The translations under genes were made by a program, and so were the position numbers. A stretch of 23,723 nucleotides of DNA, taken from the NCBI GenBank assembly GCA_904501835.1, contig CAJGBW010000024.1:1-23723 (forward strand), read 5' to 3'. The notes below the pieces were generated by a model. That model had not been told where the DNA came from. It was given only the letters and a program-made list of their open reading frames with translations, and searched no databases. Positions 1 through 7,783 of this stretch are shown piece after piece. Each line of letters starts with the position of its first letter. Position 1 is the first letter of the stretch. This DNA comes from an uncultured Bacteroidales bacterium (GTDB taxonomy: Bacteria > Bacteroidota > Bacteroidia > Bacteroidales > UBA932).

Positions 1-2
1 AA

Positions 3-857
3 AAAGAGCAGACGGCTTGGCAGTTTTATCGCAGCCGTTTCAAACGCATACTCCCGCCGATGTTGTTTTTCATGGTGATTTACAGCACTTTGCCCCTGCT
101 TTGGGGACAGATTGACAAGGCGACAGCGCTGACGGACCTTTCGCGTCTGCCCTTGAATTTCCCTTCACTGGCCGGACATTTGTGGTTTATGTATCCACTT
201 TTTGGTGTCTATCTGTTTACGCCCATGATTTCCCCGTGGTTGGAAAAAGCCAGTGCCAAGGAAGAGAGATTCTTTATCCTGCTCTTTTTGATTTCTACCT
301 GTATTCCTTACCTGAACCGATGGTTTGGTGAGGTCTGGGGACAATGTTTCTGGAATGAATATCATATGCTCTGGAACTTCGCCGGTTATCTGGGCTATGT
401 GGTATTGGCGCACTATATCCGTGTGCATTTGGATTGGAACCGGACAAAAAGATTTTGGGTAGGCTTGGCGGCCATGCTCGTGGGTGCGGCGATAACTATC
501 TATTCTTTCTATATTCAAGCCGTTCCCGGCGTGACCCACTCTACACCTGTGATTGAACTCGGTTGGGCTTTCTGTACCATCAACTGCGTGGCGCTGACCG
601 CGGGTGCTTTCTTGATGTTTACTTGCATCGAACAGAAAGAGGCTCCGAAATGGCTGACCGATATGTCCAAACTCTCTTATGGTATGTACTTGATGCACCT
701 GCTTTGGCTCGGTGTGTGGGTAGGGCTTTTCAAAGATACTCTCGCGCTTCCTACCGTAGCCGCTATTCCGGCCATCGCAGTATGTACCTTTGCGTCGTGC
801 TATCTGAATACCAAATTACTTTCGTTCATTCCGAAAAGCAAATGGTTCATCGGATAA
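3..857 (+). CDS. Membrane acyltransferase, acyltransferase-3 family (5' truncated)
   Basis: The reading frame is open from the window edge, so the true start lies upstream; 284 residues are visible. The first visible residues (FYRSRFKRILPP) match the conserved basic stretch that precedes a membrane helix in acyltransferase-3 (OafA/NodX-type) proteins. Several hydrophobic helices follow, and the end (LSYGMYLMHLLWLGVW) resembles the usual last-helix region of the family. These inner-membrane enzymes typically transfer acetyl or other acyl groups to sugars of surface polysaccharides. Its position next to capsule export genes fits decoration of an exported glycan, but the substrate cannot be read from sequence. 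The N-terminal catalytic His region is outside the window. It converges on cpsB with 39 bases between, and its stop codon sits inside a strong inverted repeat. Confidence 0.85.
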   Translation, partial: KEQTAWQFYRSRFKRILPPMLFFMVIYSTLPLLWGQIDKATALTDLSRLPLNFPSLAGHLWFMYPLFGVYLFTPMISPWLEKASAKEERFFILLFLISTCIPYLNRWFGEVWGQCFWNEYHMLWNFAGYLGYVVLAHYIRVHLDWNRTKRFWVGLAAMLVGAAITIYSFYIQAVPGVTHSTPVIELGWAFCTINCVALTAGAFLMFTCIEQKEAPKWLTDMSKLSYGMYLMHLLWLGVWVGLFKDTLALPTVAAIPAIAVCTFASCYLNTKLLSFIPKSKWFIG

Positions 858-875
858 ATTATCTGATGAACCATT
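841..875. terminator. Bidirectional hairpin terminator between acyltransferase and cpsB
   Basis: Bases 841-857 and 859-875 are reverse complements with one mismatch, which is a G-U wobble in the rightward RNA. This gives a potential stem of up to 17 pairs around position 858. The left arm includes the last acyltransferase codons and its TAA stop. Leftward, the hairpin is followed by a T-rich run (TTTGCTTTTC), so it is a plausible terminator for the cat-wza-wzc-cpsB transcript. The rightward T tract is poor. Confidence 0.65.
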
Positions 876-896
876 GGATAAGTTGTCGTAGGAACT

Positions 897-1628
897 TTAC
901 GCTTTCAAATTAAGAAGCAGGTCTGCGGTTTTTGATCGCAGACATTTGCTTTGAGATATGGATTTTAATTGACTCAGGCGGTGTGTGTCTGTACCATAGA
1001 TATAATACATATTATTTTCTAACAGCCACTTCGCCTTGTCTCTTTCCATTGGTCCGTAGGCTCCCGTTAGGGATGCAAGATTGAGTTGGAAGAGGGTTCC
1101 TTTATAGTAGAGGGCTTTATAGTCCTCTTTTTTCATATAGAGATATCGCTCGGGATGTGCCAACATAGGACGGTATCCTTTGGCTTTGATTTGTTCCAGG
1201 ATGCTGTCCATATTGAGCGGAGGAAAAATGGTGCTGGTCTCTACGAGCAGGGTTTCTTTGTCGTAGGTGGTCAGCAAGGGTTCTCCTTGGGATAAAAGTT
1301 CCGTAAAGAGTCCGTCCATCATATATTCGGCTCCCAAATGCAATTGAATCTTGTGTCCGGTGGGGGATTCTTCACGGGCATATTGCTCCTCAAATTCAGC
1401 AAAACGTGTTTTTAAGTGTTCTACTTTGTTCGGCACGTCTTCCATGATGTGAGGAGTAAACCATTGCGTCTTCAATCCTTGTTGCTCCATCAGTTGCAGG
1501 CAACTTAGCGCATCCTCAGCCGTGTGCACCCCATCGTCTACACCCCATAGCAGGTGACTGTGGCAATCTGTTCCGCCCTCTAACAGGCCGATTTCCGCAA
1601 TACTGTATTTCTTGGAGAAGAAGAACAT
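897..1628 (-). CDS. cpsB: CpsB/CapC-type PHP-family tyrosine-protein phosphatase
   Basis: This 243-residue protein has the full set of PHP metal-binding motifs: DCHSH at 21-25 with DDG at 31-33, TPH ending at H60, GAEY with E101, AHPERY with H158, and GTDTH with D214 and H216. Family members are manganese-type phosphoesterases that dephosphorylate the tyrosine-rich tail of the cognate polysaccharide co-polymerase kinase. The gene starts 3 bases after wzc stops, so the kinase and its likely phosphatase are translationally linked. Length matches the family (about 240-255). I infer that it resets the phosphorylation state of the upstream Wzc and so tunes capsule chain length or export. It is the last gene of the leftward block. 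Confidence 0.92.
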   Translation of the reverse strand: MFFFSKKYSIAEIGLLEGGTDCHSHLLWGVDDGVHTAEDALSCLQLMEQQGLKTQWFTPHIMEDVPNKVEHLKTRFAEFEEQYAREESPTGHKIQLHLGAEYMMDGLFTELLSQGEPLLTTYDKETLLVETSTIFPPLNMDSILEQIKAKGYRPMLAHPERYLYMKKEDYKALYYKGTLFQLNLASLTGAYGPMERDKAKWLLENNMYYIYGTDTHRLSQLKSISQSKCLRSKTADLLLNLKA

Positions 1629-1631
1629 GGC

Positions 1632-3986
1632 TTATTTCTTACGCGATTTTTTCTTTCCTTGCTTGTTGTAACTTTCGTAATAGTAACCATATCCACCGTA
1701 GCGGGTGTGGTGGCTGTCCGTACCGTTGAGGATAAGGGCCATGTGAGGATATTTAGCCTGACGGTAGAGGGATTCAATGTAAGGCAAATCCTGTTTCTCA
1801 AACATACCGGCACGCAAGGTGAAAATGGTAATATCAGTCTGACGGGCAATGATGGAGGTGTCCGCAACAATATCAATGGGAGGACAATCAAAGAAAATGT
1901 AATCGTATTTCTCTCTCAATACCTGGACCAATTTCTCAAATTTGTCGGACAAAAGGAGCTCGGCAGGGTTGGGAGGCAAATTACCGGCAGGGAGCAAATC
2001 CAATTGACTGTCAATGCTTAAAATCAATTCGCTGAGTTTGTTGTCTTTGCCGTTGAGGAAGGTGGATACGCCTCGGTCGCTGGACTGAATGGCCGCACTC
2101 AAAGAACCCTTTCTCAAATCCAAATCGACGAGCAAGGTCTTGGCGCCTTTGATGGCCATACTCTGTGCTACATTCATAATGGAGAAGGTCTTTCCAGAGC
2201 CGGGTACAAAGGAGGTGAAGAGGAAGATTTTGTGATCTCTTCCAGCCATCAAATCCAAGTTGGTCCTCAAGACGCGGTAAGCCTCGTTCATGGTGTCACG
2301 GCTGTCGGCTTTCACGATGACCTGTCTGTTTTGTTCTTCGCCTTTCATCAAGGGGATTTCAGCAAGGAAAGGAATGGTTACGCCTTTGAGGTCCTCTCTG
2401 CTGCGTACCTTATTGTCAATGTTTCTCCATATAATAAGGATGCCGATAGGTGCACAGATACCCATGATGAAAGCGAGCAGGATGATAAAACTGCTGCGTG
2501 ATGAGGCGTTTCCTCCGGTCGGTGCTTGAATGATGCGGGTATTGGCCACATTGACCATGGATGCCAATTCGTTTTCTTCTCTCTTCTGGAGCAGATAGAT
2601 ATAGAGGGATTCTTTGACTTTCTGCTGTCTCTGAATGCTCAAAAGCTGCAATTCTTCTCCCGTATTGCCGGCAATTCTTGAAAGCAACTTGCTTTCCTGT
2701 GCTTTGATTTTGTCTGCCGCAATGGTATATTGGCTGATGAGATTGTCCATAGAACGGATGACAGACGTGCGGATGGCAGCCAGACTCTCATTCAGGTCAA
2801 TAATCAAGGGGTTGTTCTCGCTACTGTTGCGGCGAAGCATATCTCTGTTCAAGAGAATTTTGTTGTATTCGGCAATCTGCGACTCAGCGCTGATACTTTG
2901 TAATCCCAGATTGGAGGGAATCAGTTCAGCTTCATTGGCAGGGTCTGCCACATAATCTCTCAAATAGCGGGCGATGCTGAGCTGATTGTTGGCTTCAAAT
3001 GACTTTTCGGCATATTCTCCTACTTGCTTGATATAGAGCTGTGCCTCATTTTGCAAGTCGGTGATTTTGTGCTCTTCTTTGAACGCCTTGAGGGCGTTTT
3101 CGATTTCTCCCAACTCCCTTTCAATGACAATCAGACGGTCGTCAATGAATTTGCTGGTGTTGTTTGCCGTCTTGTTGGCATTTTCAATCCATTGGTTGTT
3201 GTAGCTGTCAATCAAAGATGCGAGCACGTTTTCCGCTTTTTTGGCATGAACATCACGGAAGGTGAGGACGACCACGGAGTTGCGTTTGTCCGCCACATTG
3301 GCACCCAATCGTTTGCTGAAGGATTTGGCGCGGATGTGGGCGTTGCACCACTGGATGACAATGTCGTTTTTCCAGTCTTTCAACTCGTCTGTCCCATAGA
3401 GAATCAAACTACCGATGCCGGTCTGAATGGTATCTCTGAAATGCCCCTCTACAGCGCTACAATCAAATTTCTTTCCGTTGATTTTGAATTTGTCCAAAAT
3501 GAAACTATCCTCGCCGGTTTTACGTACCGTCATAGAGAAACTGCCTCGCACATCGCTTTCAATCAACTCCATCTGAAAAGGCTTTTTGCTGTCTAAGGGA
3601 ATTTCACGGAGCAACTGTTTCTCATAGTATTCGGTCTCTAAACCCAATTGGCAGATGACATATTCCATCAGGTCGGGTGAAGCCAAGGCTTCTACTTCAT
3701 TATAGACATTGACCCCGCTGGTGAAAGTACTTCTTCTATACAGGGTGTTGCTGAATGAGGTAATATCCTTCAAAGCGGAACTCTGTCCGTTTTCATCCAC
3801 AATGATTTTCGCCGTGCGGGTGTAGGTGGCCGGGTGGCGGTAAATGTAGAGGCCGGCAAGCAACAGGCATGCTACTACGCTCAACAGGCACCACCATTTG
3901 ATGCCCCAGGCGTATGTAAGCAAATCTTTGAAACTCAAATTGCTTTCGTTGTTTTGGTAATCGTTGTTATTTTGGTACTGATCCAT
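1632..3986 (-). CDS. wzc: Wzc-type polysaccharide co-polymerase with tyrosine autokinase domain
   Basis: This is a 784-residue fusion of a Wzz-like chain-length domain and a BY-kinase. The first membrane helix is at about 31-49. A long periplasmic region follows, rich in predicted coiled coil (about 280-480). The second helix (SFIILLAFIMGICAPIGILI) precedes the cytosolic ATPase. Walker A is PGSGKT with K599, the second aspartate motif is VDLDLR at 620-625, and Walker B is FFDCPP. The C-terminal 26 residues contain six tyrosines (763, 766, 768, 769, 770, 773) followed by a lysine-rich end, the usual autophosphorylation cluster. The protein should couple chain-length control to export through the Wza partner encoded just upstream, with cpsB 3 bases downstream as its likely phosphatase. 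Confidence 0.95.
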   Translation of the reverse strand: MDQYQNNNDYQNNESNLSFKDLLTYAWGIKWWCLLSVVACLLLAGLYIYRHPATYTRTAKIIVDENGQSSALKDITSFSNTLYRRSTFTSGVNVYNEVEALASPDLMEYVICQLGLETEYYEKQLLREIPLDSKKPFQMELIESDVRGSFSMTVRKTGEDSFILDKFKINGKKFDCSAVEGHFRDTIQTGIGSLILYGTDELKDWKNDIVIQWCNAHIRAKSFSKRLGANVADKRNSVVVLTFRDVHAKKAENVLASLIDSYNNQWIENANKTANNTSKFIDDRLIVIERELGEIENALKAFKEEHKITDLQNEAQLYIKQVGEYAEKSFEANNQLSIARYLRDYVADPANEAELIPSNLGLQSISAESQIAEYNKILLNRDMLRRNSSENNPLIIDLNESLAAIRTSVIRSMDNLISQYTIAADKIKAQESKLLSRIAGNTGEELQLLSIQRQQKVKESLYIYLLQKREENELASMVNVANTRIIQAPTGGNASSRSSFIILLAFIMGICAPIGILIIWRNIDNKVRSREDLKGVTIPFLAEIPLMKGEEQNRQVIVKADSRDTMNEAYRVLRTNLDLMAGRDHKIFLFTSFVPGSGKTFSIMNVAQSMAIKGAKTLLVDLDLRKGSLSAAIQSSDRGVSTFLNGKDNKLSELILSIDSQLDLLPAGNLPPNPAELLLSDKFEKLVQVLREKYDYIFFDCPPIDIVADTSIIARQTDITIFTLRAGMFEKQDLPYIESLYRQAKYPHMALILNGTDSHHTRYGGYGYYYESYNKQGKKKSRKK

Positions 3987-4003
3987 AGTCGCTTGTCAAA
4001 AAA

Positions 4004-4810
4004 TTAACGTATGATGCCCGGAATGTTGATGATAAGAGTCGCGATGGTCACCAGGAAAGAACCGACACTTACCCACAGGCTCGTGCTTTTCATGGTGTTC
4101 TCGTTGGTGGTAGACTGGTCGGCTTTCGCGCGGTTGGGCTCAACATACACCACGTCGTTTTGTTTGAGGTAATAAGCAGGAGATTTGAAAAGTTCCACAC
4201 TGCGCAAATCCAATTGGTAGATATTGCGCTCGGAATCCTGTTCGCGAATGACAAATACCCTGTCTCTTCGTCCGAATATGCTCAAATCCTGCGCCATGCT
4301 GATGGCGTCGAAAATGGTGAGTTTGTCGCCGGTGATTTCGTATGAGCCCGGCTTGTTTACCTCACCCAGCACCGCCACCTTGAAGTTGAGGAATTGTACG
4401 GTGACTACGGGGTCTTTCAGCAGTTCGCTCTCCACGATTTTGGTTTTGATAAACTCGGAAAGTTCCTGACGGCTCATTCCTTTGACGTTCAGTTTGCCCA
4501 GCACGGGAAAATCAATCGTACCGTCCAGTCCGACATTGTATCCCAACAGTCGCTGGCTGACGCCCATGTCGGAAAATTCACTACCGGCCTGGTAACTGAT
4601 GACGGGGAGGTTGAACATGGTAGCCAACTCCGGATTGCGGCAGGATATCACAATGGAAATCATGTCTCCGGGCTGAATCTGAATACCGCTGAAATTTTCT
4701 ATTTTTTCACGGCTATCTGTCTGTAAATCTTGAAGATAATTAATTTTCTCGTAGGTTCTGCAAGATGCCAGAGCCAGAATACAAGACAAAAAGAGTACGA
4801 TTTTTTTCAT
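4004..4810 (-). CDS. wza: Wza-type polysaccharide export lipoprotein
   Basis: The 268-residue product starts with a lipoprotein signal peptide; the lipobox ALASC places the modified cysteine at residue 17. A polysaccharide-export domain follows (about 40-130, including the IQIQPGDMISIVIS stretch), then an SLBB-like segment (about 145-220, VAVLGEVNKPGSYEI). A hydrophobic C-terminal helix lies at about 247-266. The short form with a C-terminal helix is the usual Bacteroidota version of Wza. It should form the outer-membrane exit channel for the polymer handled by Wzc. The start is supported by the signal peptide. It begins 2 bases after the CoA-transferase gene and ends 17 bases before wzc. Confidence 0.93.
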   Translation of the reverse strand: MKKIVLFLSCILALASCRTYEKINYLQDLQTDSREKIENFSGIQIQPGDMISIVISCRNPELATMFNLPVISYQAGSEFSDMGVSQRLLGYNVGLDGTIDFPVLGKLNVKGMSRQELSEFIKTKIVESELLKDPVVTVQFLNFKVAVLGEVNKPGSYEITGDKLTIFDAISMAQDLSIFGRRDRVFVIREQDSERNIYQLDLRSVELFKSPAYYLKQNDVVYVEPNRAKADQSTTNENTMKSTSLWVSVGSFLVTIATLIINIPGIIR

Positions 4811-4812
4811 AA

Positions 4813-6114
4813 TTAGATGCTGAAATTATGATAGTGAGGGCCGAAGCGCTTGAAAGCTTGCTCATCCAACATTTCTCTGTCGTCAGGGTGGGCGATGCTA
4901 ATCATCAATTTAGCGCGTTCCTGCAATGAGCGGCCTGTCAAATCGACAGCACCCCATTCGGTTACGACCCAATGGGCGTCGGAACGAGGGGTGACAACGC
5001 CTGCGCCCTCTGCCAACGTCGCTACGATTTTATTTTTCCCTTTATTGGTGCGGGAAGCAAAAGCGGTAATGGATTTACCCCCTTCCGACAAGAAGGCACC
5101 GCGTACGAAGTCCACTTGTCCGCCGGTACCGGAGAAAATGCGTGTGCCGATGGAGTCAGCGCAAATCTGGCCGGTAAAATCCACTTCAGTAGCGGAATTG
5201 ATGGCGGTCACTTTGCTGTTGCGGGCAATGTTGTAGGGATCGTTGGTGTAAGCGATATCCTTCATCAAGACGTCGGGATTGTGGTCCAGGAAAGAATATA
5301 CTTCGTCTGAGCCCAATAGGAAAGAGGCAACGATCTTGCCTTGGTCTATATTTTTGCAACGACCATTGATAACGCCTTTTTTAATCAGTGCGAGCGCACC
5401 GTCAGCGAACATTTCGGTATGCAAGCCCAAGTCTTTGTGACCGGTAAGTTGGGCGGCAACTGCATTCGGGAGAGCGCCGATTCCCATTTGTAGGCAGGCT
5501 CCGTCTTCGACCAGTTCGGCGCAATAACGACCGATTCTCTCTTCAATCTCTGTCGGTGTCTTGTAGGCGGCGGTGAAAAGAGGCGTGTCGTCCTGTACGA
5601 AATAATCAATCTGGCTGATGTGTACCAAGTCGCCATAGGCAAAGGGCACGTTGCGATTGACCACGGCGATAACAATGTCGGCCGTCTCGATGGCAGGAAT
5701 GGAACAATCAACGGAGGTACCCAACGATACATATCCGTTCTCGTCCGGATAAGATACTTGAATCAGGGCGGCGTGTAGTTTGATGATACCTCTGCGATAC
5801 AATTTGGGGGCATCGCTCAAATGAACGGGCAGGTAGTCGGCATAACCGCTATTGACGTTGGCGCGCACATTGGGGCCCACAAAGAAACCTTGCTCGAAGA
5901 AAATGCCTTCGTAGCGGGGTTCACTATAAGGCGCAGGACCTTCTGTGTGAAAATGGTGGAAGTGTAAATCTTCGATTTCGCCCCTGTCGGCTCTACGGCA
6001 CAACGCCTCAATCAAAACATGAGGAACACTGGCAACACTGCTCAAGTGGATGTGTCCGTGAGAAGAAAGATGGCTTACCGCCTCATCCGCTGATATAAAA
6101 TTTATTGCGTTCAT
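4813..6114 (-). CDS. Acetyl-CoA hydrolase/transferase family protein (CoA-transferase)
   Basis: The 433-residue protein belongs to the acetyl-CoA hydrolase/4-hydroxybutyrate CoA-transferase family. Visible signatures are the glycine-rich GIGALPNAVA (211-220), HTEMFADG with the likely catalytic glutamate E234, and a C-terminal GGQVDFVRGA plus TEWGAVDLTGRS region. Such enzymes move CoA between acetate and another short acid (butyrate, succinate, 4-hydroxybutyrate) through a glutamyl-CoA intermediate; the acceptor cannot be told here. Length matches the family. It is the first gene of the leftward block, 2 bases from wza, so it is probably co-transcribed with capsule export genes although no biochemical link is obvious. 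A divergent promoter region separates it from mazG. Confidence 0.9.
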   Translation of the reverse strand: MNAINFISADEAVSHLSSHGHIHLSSVASVPHVLIEALCRRADRGEIEDLHFHHFHTEGPAPYSEPRYEGIFFEQGFFVGPNVRANVNSGYADYLPVHLSDAPKLYRRGIIKLHAALIQVSYPDENGYVSLGTSVDCSIPAIETADIVIAVVNRNVPFAYGDLVHISQIDYFVQDDTPLFTAAYKTPTEIEERIGRYCAELVEDGACLQMGIGALPNAVAAQLTGHKDLGLHTEMFADGALALIKKGVINGRCKNIDQGKIVASFLLGSDEVYSFLDHNPDVLMKDIAYTNDPYNIARNSKVTAINSATEVDFTGQICADSIGTRIFSGTGGQVDFVRGAFLSEGGKSITAFASRTNKGKNKIVATLAEGAGVVTPRSDAHWVVTEWGAVDLTGRSLQERAKLMISIAHPDDREMLDEQAFKRFGPHYHNFSI

Positions 6115-6138
6115 TTTTTGTTAGGTCAAAATATCTTC

Positions 6139-6146
6139 CAAAGATA
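6139..6146 (-). promoter_or_regulatory. -7 box for cat (capsule block), leftward
   Basis: On the minus strand this reads TATCTTTG, a full match to the Bacteroidota -7 consensus TAnnTTTG. It lies 24 bases upstream of the cat start codon, leaving a leader of about 20 bases. No good -33 TTTG is visible at the expected distance. The box faces the mazG -7 box on the other strand, so the two promoters overlap. Confidence 0.6.
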
Positions 6147-6159
6147 AGAAGATTTTTTG

Positions 6160-6167
6160 TATTTTTG
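6160..6167 (+). promoter_or_regulatory. -7 box for mazG
   Basis: The sequence TATTTTTG matches TAnnTTTG. Only 7 bases separate its final G from the ATG at 6175, so the transcript should be leaderless or nearly so. No clear -33 element is seen. The box overlaps an in-frame TTG codon at 6157, which argues against that codon as the start. Confidence 0.6.
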
Positions 6168-6174
6168 CCTTGTT

Positions 6175-6984
6175 ATGAATACGAAAGAGGAAAAATTAGC
6201 TTTGTTCTCACAGGTTTTGGATATTATGGACCTGTTGAGGGAACGTTGTAGTTGGAATGCCGCCCAGACCTTCGAGAGTCTCAGGACCATGTCTTTGGAA
6301 GAAGTCTATGAGTTGAGCGATGCGATTTTGAAGGGTTCGGACAAGGATGTGCGCAAGGAATTGGGCGATTTGTTGCTTCATATTGTCTTTTATTCCCATA
6401 TCGCACAGGAGGAAGGTCGATGGGATGTAGGTGATGTGATGAAAGCACTCTGTGAAAAGATGTTGTATCGTCATCCTCATGTTTTTCCGAATGGCAAATT
6501 TCCGAAAGAGGGGGAGGTTTCGACCTTGACTCCCGAGGAGGTTTCCATTGCTTGGGAAATGCTGAAATCCAAAGAGAAAGACGGCAATAAGACCGTGCTT
6601 TCCGGTGTGCCGGATGCCATGCCGCCGATTTTGAAGGCCTATGCCATGCAGGATAAAGCACGCGGAGTGGGTTTTGATTGGGAGAAAAAGGAAGATGTGT
6701 GGGAAAAAGTGCAGGAAGAGTTGTCTGAAATTATCGAGGCTTGTGGGGAAGAGGACCCTGTGCATGAAGAGGAGGAATTCGGGGATTTGTTTTTTGCGGT
6801 CATCAATGCTTGCCGACTTTACGGTATCAATCCCGACACGGCTCTCAATAAGGCTTGTGATAAATTTCGCCGTCGTTTCGGCTACTTGGAGGAGCATACC
6901 ATTCAAAAGGGACGCGATTTACGCGATATGACTTTGGCAGAAATGGATGTCATCTGGGAAGAAGGTAAATCCAAAGGTTTGTAG
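6175..6984 (+). CDS. mazG: MazG nucleoside triphosphate pyrophosphohydrolase
   Basis: The 269-residue protein has the two tandem MazG domains of the E. coli-type enzyme, which hydrolyses NTPs to NMP and pyrophosphate and acts in nucleotide-pool housekeeping. Domain 1 (about 20-125) carries the acidic helices EEVYEL and KELGDLLLHIVFYSH; domain 2 (about 170-255) carries QEELSEIIEA and EEEFGDLFFAV, with the metal-binding E/D residues kept. The usual CPWD near the N terminus is CSWN here. I chose the ATG at 6175 rather than the in-frame TTG at 6157 because the -7 box covers the latter. tcdA starts 3 bases after the stop, so the two are co-transcribed. Confidence 0.92.
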   Translation: MNTKEEKLALFSQVLDIMDLLRERCSWNAAQTFESLRTMSLEEVYELSDAILKGSDKDVRKELGDLLLHIVFYSHIAQEEGRWDVGDVMKALCEKMLYRHPHVFPNGKFPKEGEVSTLTPEEVSIAWEMLKSKEKDGNKTVLSGVPDAMPPILKAYAMQDKARGVGFDWEKKEDVWEKVQEELSEIIEACGEEDPVHEEEEFGDLFFAVINACRLYGINPDTALNKACDKFRRRFGYLEEHTIQKGRDLRDMTLAEMDVIWEEGKSKGL

Positions 6985-6987
6985 TCT

Positions 6988-7719
6988 ATGTCTTGGTTGG
7001 AAAGAGAAGAATTGCTCTTCGGGCCGGAGTTTGTGGCTCGTTTGAAGGAGTCCACGGTTGCCATCATCGGCGTGGGAGGCGTTGGCGGGGCTGCGGCTGA
7101 AATGGTTGCCAGGGCCGGAGTCGGCAAGTTGATTTTGCTGGATGCCGATACGGTCAGCGACAGCAATCGCAACCGTCAGATTATCGCCCTGACTTCTACC
7201 CTCGGACAGTCCAAATGTGCGGTGCTTTCGCAACGTCTGAAAGATATCAATCCCGAGATTGAGATTGTCTGTATCGAGCAATATCTGGAGGCGGATAAAG
7301 TGGAAGAAACATTGGCTCCCTATGCGGCTGAAATAGATTTTTTAATTGATGCGATTGATACGCTTTCTCCCAAACTGTCCTTGATTCGCTATTGTGTAGA
7401 GAATAAAATTCCGTTGGTGAGCTCGATGGGGGCGGGCGCAAAGTTTGACGTGACCAAAATCCGTATTGCCGACCTCTCCCGTTCTTTCAATTGTCCTTTG
7501 GCTTTCATTGTCAGGAAACGCCTTAAAAAAATGGGTATCAGCAAAGGCTTTCCTGTGGTGTTCAGCGAGGAATTGCCGGAGCGTTCCAGCATAGTGGAGG
7601 CAGAGGAGAGAAACAAGAAATCCCAGGTGGGGTCAATTTCCTATATTCCCTTTGTCTTTGGTTGTGCTTGCGCTCAAGCGGCTTTGCTTTATTTGAAAAA
7701 TCAGGATAAGAGTTTATAA
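6988..7719 (+). CDS. tcdA: TcdA/CsdL-like ThiF-family tRNA threonylcarbamoyladenosine dehydratase
   Basis: The 243-residue protein has an E1-like Rossmann fold: the nucleotide-binding loop GVGGVGG at 28-34, the acidic strand end LLDADTV, NRNRQI after it, and DAIDTLSPKL further on. The stretch SRSFNCPLA followed by IVRKRLKKMGI is characteristic of the TcdA branch rather than ThiF or MoeB, and there are no paired CxxC zinc motifs. TcdA uses ATP to cyclise t6A37 in ANN-decoding tRNAs to ct6A. Length is slightly below the E. coli enzyme (268). It lies 3 bases after mazG and is the last gene of that transcript. Confidence 0.9.
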   Translation: MSWLEREELLFGPEFVARLKESTVAIIGVGGVGGAAAEMVARAGVGKLILLDADTVSDSNRNRQIIALTSTLGQSKCAVLSQRLKDINPEIEIVCIEQYLEADKVEETLAPYAAEIDFLIDAIDTLSPKLSLIRYCVENKIPLVSSMGAGAKFDVTKIRIADLSRSFNCPLAFIVRKRLKKMGISKGFPVVFSEELPERSSIVEAEERNKKSQVGSISYIPFVFGCACAQAALLYLKNQDKSL

Positions 7720-7728
7720 GATTTTTCT

Positions 7729-7736
7729 TATCTTTG
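7729..7736 (+). promoter_or_regulatory. -7 box for the FNT/cyclo-ligase pair
   Basis: TATCTTTG matches TAnnTTTG, starts 9 bases after the tcdA stop, and leaves a leader of about 43 bases before the ATG at 7784. No good -33 is visible. A weak inverted repeat, CTTTGTG (7732-7738) with CACAAAG (7774-7780), brackets the leader, and TTAGA/TCTAA (7751-7755, 7764-7768) is nested inside it. I recognise no known riboswitch. Confidence 0.5.
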
Positions 7737-7783
7737 TGGGGAGCCCTTGTTTAGAGGGTGAAATCTAAGCTAACACAAAGTAT

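Noticed and set aside
3987..4003. Possible wzc promoter in the wza-wzc gap
   Set aside because: The minus strand reads TAATTTTTTG, two bases too long between TA and TTTG, with no -33 at the right distance; too weak to call.
6208..6906. Antisense reading frame of 232 codons opposite mazG
   Set aside because: mazG motifs are clear on the plus strand; the antisense product has no recognisable features.
7720..7783. Possible riboswitch in the FNT leader
   Set aside because: Short nested inverted repeats exist, but the leader is only about 43 bases, part of the outer arm precedes the likely start site, and the sequence matches no preQ1, THF or ZTP consensus that I know.
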